Shown: positions 6,960-11,219 of the stretch, piece after piece
Layout of the letters: each line of letters opens with the position of its first letter
Position numbering within the stretch: the first letter of the stretch is position 1
Source: Clostridia bacterium
GTDB taxonomy: Bacteria; Bacillota_A; Clostridia; Oscillospirales; CAG-272
Assembly: GCA_017414585.1 (NCBI GenBank)
Contig: JAFQLN010000173.1
Coordinates: 1-11,219, forward strand
Direction of reading: 5' to 3'
DNA: 11,219 nt
Translations under genes and position numbers: made by a program
The notes under the pieces: model-generated
The model's input: only the letters and a program-made list of their open reading frames with translations
Database searches by the model: none
What the model was told of the DNA's origin: nothing

Positions 6960-7208
6960 TTACTGATTGTCCGCAGATTCATCCTGTTCTGCTTTTCTGC
7001 GTGCAGCAGCGGCGGAAGCCTTGTTCAGAATCAGGACAACGACAATGATGATCGCCATGACAAGGATGATGCAGAGCATACCAATGCCCATGTACCCGAG
7101 ATTCTTCACGAACATTTCCGGATGGAATGCAAACGCAAGGAAGGGGCGGAGAATATTACATACAAGAAACATATGCAGCGTGTTGATCAGATTAAACATT
7201 TCGTTCAT
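6960..7208 (-). CDS. oadG: OadG-like gamma subunit of sodium pump
   Basis: A small 82-residue membrane protein. It has one strong transmembrane helix (about 38-62, NLGYMGIGMLCIILVMAIII onward) followed by a charged tail (AAAARRKAEQDESADNQ), the layout of the gamma subunit that assembles sodium-pumping decarboxylases by tying the cytoplasmic and membrane parts together. It follows oadB with a gap of 10 nt, which supports the call more than the sequence alone. Oddities: a second hydrophobic stretch at about 9-28 precedes the usual helix, and the histidine-rich C-terminal metal site known from some OadG proteins is not present. Two starts are possible: the first ATG (AAGGA 7 nt upstream) or the ATG three codons later at 7199 (AGGAG 9 nt upstream). 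It could also be an unrelated small membrane protein of the operon. Confidence 0.7.
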   Translation of the reverse strand: MNEMFNLINTLHMFLVCNILRPFLAFAFHPEMFVKNLGYMGIGMLCIILVMAIIIVVVLILNKASAAAARRKAEQDESADNQ

Positions 7209-7218
7209 TCTCCTTTCC

Positions 7219-8343
7219 TTAGTGCATGAAGAAATTCAGAATCAGACCGCCTGCGATAACGGACGCAATCTGACCGGATACGTTGACGCCGATGGAGTGC
7301 ATGAGAAGGAAGTTCTGCGGGTCCTCCTGCAGTCCCATCTTGTGGACAATACGTCCGGACATCGGGAACGCGGAAATACCTGCCGCACCGATCATGGGAT
7401 TGATCTTCTTCTTGAGGAAGAGGTTGAGGAGCTTTGCAAAGAGCACGCCGCCCGCGGTATCGAAGATGAAGGCAACAAGACCGAGACCCATGATGAGAAG
7501 CGTATCAATGGTGAGGAACTTTTCAGCCTGCATCTGGGATGCGATGGTGATGCCGAGGAAGATTGTGATGAGGTTTGCCAGTACGTGCTGTGCAGTCTCG
7601 GAAAGAGAATTGAGCACGCCGCATTCACGCATCAGGTTGCCGAACATGAGGAAGCCGATGAGGGATACGGATGCGGGAGCAATCAGACCTGCAATGATCG
7701 TGATGATGATCGGGAAGAGAATTCTGGTAGCCTTGGAAACTTCCTGTGCTTCGTAGGGCATACGGATCATGCGTTCCTTCTTGGTGGTGAGGAGCTTGAT
7801 AACCGGCGGCTGGATGATCGGAACGAGCGCCATATAGGAGTACGCCGCAACCATGATCGCCGCAAGGTAGTTCGAGTTGAGCTTGTTCGCAACAACGATG
7901 GCAGTCGGACCGTCCGCCGCGCCGATGATGGCAATGGACGCCGCATCGTTCTGATCAAAGAAGATGGAAGCAAGGCAGAGGGTGAAGAAGATACCGAACT
8001 GTGCCGCCGCACCGAAGATCATGAGCTTCGGGTTGGAGAGCAGGGGACCGAAGTCAATCATCGCGCCGATACCGATAAAGAGAATCAGCGGAAACAGTTC
8101 GTTTGCAATACCGGCATTGAAGAGGGTCGAGAGCGCGCCCACTTCTTCTTCGCCGTTTTCGAGAATCTGTGTAATCGCACCGGAGTTCGGGAGGTTGACA
8201 AGAATCGCACCGAAACCGATGGGGAGGAGCAGCGTCGGCTCCATATCTTTTTTGATCGCAAGGTAAATGAGAATACCGCCGATCAGCCACATGACGATAT
8301 ACCGCCAGTCCATCTGGAGTATATTTTCGTAAAGTATTTCCAC
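7219..8343 (-). CDS. oadB: Sodium-translocating decarboxylase beta subunit
   Basis: A 374-residue polytopic membrane protein of the OadB/MmdB/GcdB family, which couples decarboxylation of carboxybiotin to sodium export. Family blocks are clear: IGAMIDFGPLLSNP (92-105), IGAADGPTAIV (140-150), NPMIGAAGISAFPMSGR (315-331) and NFLLMHSIGVNVSGQI (344-359). Residues reported as important in the Klebsiella OadB (Asp203, Tyr229, Asn373, Gly377, Ser382, Arg389) correspond in relative spacing to Asp144, Tyr170, Asn315, Gly319, Ser324 and Arg331, so the pump looks functional. The length fits the shorter MmdB/GcdB type. I start it at GTG (8341-8343), preceded by AAAGGG 6 nt upstream; the in-frame ATG at 8424 would put the extended -10 promoter box inside the gene. 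oadG follows after 10 nt, but no biotin-carrier or carboxyltransferase gene is adjacent, so which decarboxylase it serves cannot be told here. Confidence 0.92.
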   Translation of the reverse strand: MEILYENILQMDWRYIVMWLIGGILIYLAIKKDMEPTLLLPIGFGAILVNLPNSGAITQILENGEEEVGALSTLFNAGIANELFPLILFIGIGAMIDFGPLLSNPKLMIFGAAAQFGIFFTLCLASIFFDQNDAASIAIIGAADGPTAIVVANKLNSNYLAAIMVAAYSYMALVPIIQPPVIKLLTTKKERMIRMPYEAQEVSKATRILFPIIITIIAGLIAPASVSLIGFLMFGNLMRECGVLNSLSETAQHVLANLITIFLGITIASQMQAEKFLTIDTLLIMGLGLVAFIFDTAGGVLFAKLLNLFLKKKINPMIGAAGISAFPMSGRIVHKMGLQEDPQNFLLMHSIGVNVSGQIASVIAGGLILNFFMH

Positions 8344-8374
8344 GGGATACCCTTTCTTTGAAAAAATTAAATTT

Positions 8375-8383
8375 ATTATAGCA
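8375..8383 (-). promoter_or_regulatory. Extended -10 promoter of oadB-oadG
   Basis: The minus strand reads TGCTATAAT, a perfect TATAAT (8375-8380) with the TGn extension. The -35 position (8398-8403, TGTAAA) is poor, as is usual for extended -10 promoters. Transcription should start near 8368, about 25 nt before the GTG start of oadB. Confidence 0.6.
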
Positions 8384-8523
8384 AATTGCTCATATATTTT
8401 ACATGATCTTTCCGGCAAAGTCAATAGCTGAGACGACGAAAAGCGATGGAAGAGTATTTGCTTATATAGTAAATTTGAAGTTGACGATGTTTCGGCGGAT
8501 ATACGATCGTTCCGGATATACCC
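8384..8523. other. Left part of the oadB-nrdG spacer, no gene seen
   Basis: Non-coding and moderately AT-rich. Apart from the weak -35 region of the oadB promoter I see no ribosome binding site with a plausible frame, no strong hairpin and no repeat. With 8524-8947 it makes up a divergent intergenic region of about 600 bp between the oadB and nrdG units. Confidence 0.5.
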
Positions 8524-8655
8524 GTAGGGGAGGGGCTTGTCTCCTCCCGCGAAAGAATCAGGTACACATGTGATTTTATAAACAAATCGTCCGTGAAGAT
8601 CATAAAATACGGTTTATCCAAATCATTCTGCGGGAGGAGCAAGCCCCTCCCCTAC
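8524..8655. repeat. 132-bp imperfect palindrome (MITE-like)
   Basis: A 27-nt left arm beginning GTAGGGGAGGGGCTTG (8524-8550) matches the reverse complement of the right arm (8630-8655) with only one extra T. Inside, GATTTTATAAAC (8572-8583) and GTTTATCCAAATC (8612-8624) continue the pairing with small gaps. The interior of about 80 bp has no gene. Terminal inverted repeats around a short non-coding core resemble a miniature element or its remnant, but I cannot identify target-site duplications. The right arm ends where the tandem repeat begins. Confidence 0.7.
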
Positions 8656-8810
8656 CGGATTTTGGTTATTTGTTCACCCGTCCCGGATTTTGGTTATTTG
8701 TTCACCCGTCCCGGAGTTTGGTTATTTGTTCACCCGTCCCGGATTTTGGTCATTTGTTCACCCGTCCCGGATTTTGCTCGTCCCGGATTTTGGTTATTTC
8801 TTTACCCGTC
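8655..8810. repeat. 28-bp tandem repeat array, six units
   Basis: Head-to-tail units start CCGGATTTTGGTTATTTG and end TTCACCCGTC. Units are 8655-8682, 8683-8710, 8711-8738, 8739-8766, 8767-8782 and 8783-8810. Units 1 and 2 are identical; unit 3 has one change (T to G), unit 4 one (T to C), unit 5 has lost 12 internal bases and unit 6 differs at two positions. There are no spacers, and 28 is not a multiple of three, so the array is neither CRISPR nor a coding repeat. Confidence 0.9.
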
Positions 8811-8866
8811 TCCAATGCAATAGCTTCAAATTTTATCGTCTTCCCCGTTAATTCATCCAAATCCGG

Positions 8867-8895
8867 TTGATTTCCGCCCGGTTTTGCGCTATAAT
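8867..8895 (+). promoter_or_regulatory. Promoter of nrdG
   Basis: TTGATT (8867-8872) and a perfect TATAAT (8890-8895) are separated by exactly 17 bp, a strong vegetative (sigma-A type) promoter. Transcription should start near 8902, giving a leader of about 46 nt before the nrdG start codon. Confidence 0.8.
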
Positions 8896-8902
8896 AAGAG
8901 AT

Positions 8903-8918
8903 ACTATATTATATAATG
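8903..8918 (+). promoter_or_regulatory. AT-rich palindromic element in nrdG leader
   Basis: ACTATATTATATAATG contains the perfect palindrome ATTATATAAT (8908-8917) directly at the expected transcription start. Its left half, ATACTATAT (8901-8909), resembles half of the NrdR box consensus (acaCwAtATaTwGtgt), but the right half does not, and no second box is seen at the usual spacing. A regulatory role is only a suggestion. Confidence 0.25.
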
Positions 8919-8947
8919 ACAAATTTCCGTTTTTTCAGGAGGATACA

Positions 8948-9517
8948 ATGCCTCTGCATCAGCCCAAACGGCACACCTTCGGAGCGGATCCGATCCGTGC
9001 CTGTAAAAATCTGCCCCTGCGCCTGTACGGTACCGCTGACGAATCCTACGTGGACGGACCGGGAATCCGCTATGTCATCTTCGTGCAGGGCTGCCCCCAC
9101 CGCTGTCCCGGATGCCACAATCCCCTCTCGCACGATCCGTCCGGCGGCACGCCTGTCACCGCAGATGCGCTCTGGGCGAAGATTGACGCCATGAACCATC
9201 TCGACGGCGTGACCTTTTCCGGAGGCGAACCGTTCACCCATGCCGCCGCGCTCGCCGAAATCGGTCGTCTTGCCCGCGCCAAGGGACTGACTGTGATGAC
9301 CTACTCCGGCTACACGTACGAAAAACTGCTCGCCATGGCAGAAACCGACGACGCCGTGCGCGACCTGCTTACAGTGACCAACTACCTCGTGGACGGGCCG
9401 TTCATCCTCGCCGAACGCGACCTGTCCCTCCGCTTCCGCGGCAGCCGCAACCAGCGCATTCTCGATGTGACCTGCTACCCGAATTCGGACGCCGCTGCCG
9501 AAGTGAACTGGAAATAA
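8948..9517 (+). CDS. nrdG: Anaerobic ribonucleotide reductase activase NrdG
   Basis: A 189-residue radical SAM enzyme that uses a 4Fe-4S cluster and S-adenosylmethionine to make the glycyl radical on class III ribonucleotide reductase NrdD, allowing deoxynucleotide synthesis without oxygen. The cluster motif CPHRCPGC gives Cys49, Cys53 and Cys56 (CX3CX2C). SGGEPF (91-96) is the SAM-binding GGE motif, and YSGYTYE (119-125), YLVDGPF (146-152) and RFRGSRNQRI (162-171) are typical of NrdG. Length is within the NrdG range, and the extra ferredoxin domain of longer glycyl-radical activases is absent. The start is fixed by AGGAGG (8937-8942), 5 nt before ATG; in-frame ATGs further upstream fall within the promoter region. 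The partner nrdD is not next to it within the window: oadB lies divergently on one side and rbsK follows after 83 nt. Confidence 0.93.
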   Translation: MPLHQPKRHTFGADPIRACKNLPLRLYGTADESYVDGPGIRYVIFVQGCPHRCPGCHNPLSHDPSGGTPVTADALWAKIDAMNHLDGVTFSGGEPFTHAAALAEIGRLARAKGLTVMTYSGYTYEKLLAMAETDDAVRDLLTVTNYLVDGPFILAERDLSLRFRGSRNQRILDVTCYPNSDAAAEVNWK

Positions 9518-9600
9518 ACGCTCCGTCCTCCCCGGCACGCAGACTGAAAATCATACCATCATATAAAACCGAACCATACGATCAACCGGAGGTAAAACTT

Positions 9601-10599
9601 ATGTCCAATCAGCGTATTCTGGTTATTTCCAGCGCGAATATCGACTTTGTACAGCGTATGCGCCGTGTTCCCTATGGTGGAGAAACCGTCGTGGAAAACG
9701 AACTCGGCTATTCCTATATCCCCGGAGGCAAGGGCGCCAATTCCGCCATTTCTTTCGCGCGCTTCGGTGCGGACTGCATCTTCGCCTGCAAACTCGGACG
9801 TGACGCAAACGCCAAACGACTCGTCCAGCTCTACCGCAGCGAAGGCATCGACACCCGCTACATCCGCGAGGATGACGAAACGCCCACGGGACTGGCATCC
9901 ATTCTCGTCGAAGACAACGGCAAGAACCGCATCATCGTCTACCCCGGTGCGAACATGAAGCTCACGCCCGAAGATATCGAGGAATCCTTCACCTGCTATC
10001 CGGACGCGGTTTTCCTCCACCTCGAAATCCCGGACGAAGCGGTGATCGAAGCCTGCCGCCGCGCAAACGAAGCCGAAATCCCCGTGTTCATTGATGCGGG
10101 CCCCGCAAGACTGGATTTCCCGCTCGATCAGCTCGGCAGAATCGAAATCTTCTCCCCGAACGAAAGCGAAACCCGCATCTTCACCGGCATCGCTCCGACT
10201 TCGGAAGAAAACAGCCTGCGCGCCGCAATCAAGCTCTCCTCCCTCGTGGATGCAAAGTACATCGTCATCAAGCTGGGCGAAAAGGGCGCGTTCATCTACG
10301 ATGTGCACAAGCGCGAATACTTCACCGTTCCCGCCGAAACTGTCGAAGCGGTGGACACCACGGCAGCCGGCGACGTCTTTACGGCAGTCATGACCTATGT
10401 ATATCTGCAGAACGGCAATATCGTTTCCGCTGTCAAGTATGCGACCTGCGCAGCCGCTCTCTCCGTTATGAAGGAAGGCGCATCGTCGTCCATCCCCACA
10501 CGCGCGGAAGTGATCGCATACGCAAAAAAGAAAGCCGCACAGGAAGCCGGACACGCCGATAACGCCGATGCCGTTGTAGCTCAAGGCGAAGAAGTCTGA
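9601..10599 (+). CDS. rbsK: Ribokinase (PfkB family sugar kinase)
   Basis: A 332-residue cytoplasmic kinase, most likely phosphorylating D-ribose to ribose 5-phosphate with ATP. PfkB signatures are in order: substrate-binding SANID (11-15), PGGKGANSA (41-49), SPNESE (185-190) and DTTAAGDVF (252-260), in which Asp258 is the catalytic base and the preceding residues form the anion hole. GASSSIPTRAEV (293-304) matches the nucleotide-binding end of ribokinases. The rather polar C-terminal tail (about 308-332, Ala/Glu/Lys-rich) goes beyond the usual fold end. GGAGG (9588-9592) lies 8 nt before ATG. ruvX starts 39 nt downstream on the same strand. No ribose transporter, RbsD or repressor is nearby, so ribose from nucleoside salvage is a possible source (inference), and a different pentose or nucleoside as substrate cannot be excluded. 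Confidence 0.88.
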   Translation: MSNQRILVISSANIDFVQRMRRVPYGGETVVENELGYSYIPGGKGANSAISFARFGADCIFACKLGRDANAKRLVQLYRSEGIDTRYIREDDETPTGLASILVEDNGKNRIIVYPGANMKLTPEDIEESFTCYPDAVFLHLEIPDEAVIEACRRANEAEIPVFIDAGPARLDFPLDQLGRIEIFSPNESETRIFTGIAPTSEENSLRAAIKLSSLVDAKYIVIKLGEKGAFIYDVHKREYFTVPAETVEAVDTTAAGDVFTAVMTYVYLQNGNIVSAVKYATCAAALSVMKEGASSSIPTRAEVIAYAKKKAAQEAGHADNADAVVAQGEEV

Positions 10600-10638
10600 A
10601 AATCTGCGCAGATGCAGGGAAAGGACCGGTTCTGAAAC

Positions 10639-11064
10639 ATGATCATCGTCGGACTCGATTTCGGTGACGCACGCACAGGTGTCGCCGTATGCGATAAATA
10701 TGAAATGATGGCGACGGACGCGGGATGCATCGCCGCCGACAGCTATAAAAAAGCTCTGATTGCCGTGGGAGAACGGGTGAAAGAGCTGAAAGCGGAGCTG
10801 ATTGTGGTCGGCAACCCGATCAACATGGACGGTACACAGGGCTACCGCAGTGAAAAATGCAAAGCGTTCGCACGGGAACTGAGTGAACTCACCGGCATTC
10901 CCGCGGAAATGTACGACGAACGCCTGACGACCGTCTCCGCGCACAAGATTTTAAGTGACAACAATGTCCGCGGAAAAAAGCGCAAAGCCACTGTGGATAC
11001 CCTCTCCGCAAGACTGATTCTCGAAGACTACCTCACCGTCCGCAAGAGAAAAATGCAGGAATAA
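10639..11064 (+). CDS. yqgF: RuvX/YqgF family putative Holliday junction resolvase
   Basis: A 141-residue RNase H-fold protein of the YqgF/RuvX family, an almost universal bacterial nuclease connected with 16S rRNA 5' end maturation and with Holliday junction resolution. Conserved pieces are GLDFGDARTGVAV (5-17, Asp7), VVGNPINMDGTQG (56-68), the DERLTT motif (93-98) and the ending KATVDTLSARLILEDYL (116-132, Asp120), which supply the acidic metal-binding residues. Length is normal for the family. The only start compatible with the first strand is this ATG; its ribosome binding site is poor, since AGGGAAAGGA (10615-10624) ends 14 nt upstream. With a gap of 39 nt from rbsK this may mean translation depends on the upstream gene. 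A compound hairpin repeat begins 24 nt beyond the stop. Confidence 0.92.
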   Translation: MIIVGLDFGDARTGVAVCDKYEMMATDAGCIAADSYKKALIAVGERVKELKAELIVVGNPINMDGTQGYRSEKCKAFARELSELTGIPAEMYDERLTTVSAHKILSDNNVRGKKRKATVDTLSARLILEDYLTVRKRKMQE

Positions 11065-11087
11065 GGTTAAGCAAGTATAAGGTTAAT

Positions 11088-11218
11088 AAGTAAAAAAGTT
11101 TTGATCAAACTTTTTCAAAAGTTTGCCGAGGATGCGCAGCTCCTCAGTTGAAGGGGCGGCGCCCCTCATCGACCTCCGCAGAAGTATCGCTGCGCGAAAC
11201 TTCAGTCGAAACACCCAG
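11088..11218. repeat. Compound hairpin repeat, copy 4 (reaches window end)
   Basis: It starts AAGTAAAAAAGTTTTG like the copy at 6687, then has CAAACTTTT (11106-11114) with AAAAGTTTG (11117-11125), GAGGA (11128-11132) with TCCTC (11141-11145), GGGGC (11153-11157) with GCCCC (11161-11165), and a GAAGT...ACTTC stem (11181-11203), closing with TCGAAACACCCA (11206-11217). It is longer than copy 3 because extra sequence lies in the second and last stems. The overlapping pair AAAAAGTTT (11093-11101) / AAACTTTTT (11107-11115), ending in T5, could terminate the nrdG-rbsK-yqgF transcript, though it is AT-rich. Confidence 0.8.
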
Positions 11219-11219
11219 G

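Noticed and set aside
6683..7048. Plus-strand open frame across the oadG-ktrB gap
   Set aside because: It is made of the hairpin repeats and antisense oadG; no ribosome binding site or domain.
6967..8361. 464-codon plus-strand open frame opposite oadG and oadB
   Set aside because: Charged antisense translation with no membrane or enzyme motifs; the minus frame has the family residues.
8421..8642. A 73-residue minus-strand open frame
   Set aside because: It runs through the inverted repeat and has no ribosome binding site or recognisable domain.
8655..8810. Possible CRISPR array from 28-bp repeats
   Set aside because: Units are directly adjacent with no spacers, and no cas gene is present; it is a simple tandem array.
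8593..8870. Short plus-strand open frames with repeated motif (VICSPVPDFG-like)
   Set aside because: They are the 28-bp repeat read through in shifting frames; no ribosome binding site, and the unit length is not a multiple of three.
8344..8947. Search for a riboswitch or tRNA in the divergent spacer
   Set aside because: The leaders of oadB and nrdG are only about 25 and 46 nt from their promoters, too short for known riboswitches, and no cloverleaf is seen.
9562..9567. TATAAA as a separate promoter -10 for rbsK
   Set aside because: No -35 match at suitable spacing; read-through from nrdG is equally plausible.
9559..10944. 461-codon minus-strand open frame opposite rbsK and yqgF
   Set aside because: Spans two real plus-strand genes that have family motifs; no ribosome binding site of its own is evident.

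Overview
The window looks like a chromosomal segment of an anaerobic, low-to-mid GC Gram-positive bacterium of the Clostridia (Oscillospiraceae/Ruminococcaceae-like; inferred from gene content and style, not from any search). Pointers are an S-layer-homology (SLH) surface protein with a Gram-positive type signal peptide, the activase of the oxygen-sensitive class III ribonucleotide reductase, a sodium-pumping decarboxylase membrane subunit, a KtrAB-type potassium uptake system, strong AGGAGG-type ribosome binding sites, and intergenic hairpin repeats. No rRNA, tRNA, phage, transposase or CRISPR gene is visible.

Layout. Positions 1-306 are non-coding and hold four stem-loops, including a good bidirectional terminator (115-156). 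A large SLH/Ig-like surface protein follows on the minus strand (307-3180). Next on the minus strand is a run transcribed right to left: ktrB (5335-6630), ktrA (4608-5291) and a cytoplasmic sialidase-like beta-propeller (3435-4559). A roughly 330 bp gap (6631-6959) carries the ktrB promoter, a compound hairpin repeat, a three-way-junction-like structure and a terminator-like stem. Upstream of it lie oadB (7219-8343) and a small oadG-like gene (6960-7208), also on the minus strand, with a promoter at about 8375-8383. A divergent spacer of about 600 bp (8344-8947) contains a 132 bp near-palindrome fused to a 28-bp tandem repeat array, then the nrdG promoter. The plus strand then carries nrdG (8948-9517), a ribokinase (9601-10599) and the RuvX/YqgF gene (10639-11064), and the window ends in a second copy of the compound hairpin repeat.

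How the genes relate. KtrB is the potassium channel-like translocator and KtrA its nucleotide-binding gating ring. OadB is the sodium-translocating subunit of biotin-dependent decarboxylases, and all six residues I recall as important in the Klebsiella enzyme are present at the right spacing; no carboxyltransferase or biotin-carrier subunit is encoded next to it. The two ion-transport units are separate transcription units, each with a recognisable -10 box and a GTG start about 30 nt downstream. nrdG, rbsK and ruvX are co-directional with gaps of 83 and 39 nt.

No clearly new protein system is evident. The most notable non-gene signal is a dispersed family of stem-loops at four loci. Their central CTTTTT...AAAAAG core is shared while the outer arms differ and still pair; between copies 3 and 4 two base pairs change on both sides. 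The other signals are the structured tract between oadG and ktrB and the palindrome-plus-tandem-repeat element upstream of nrdG.
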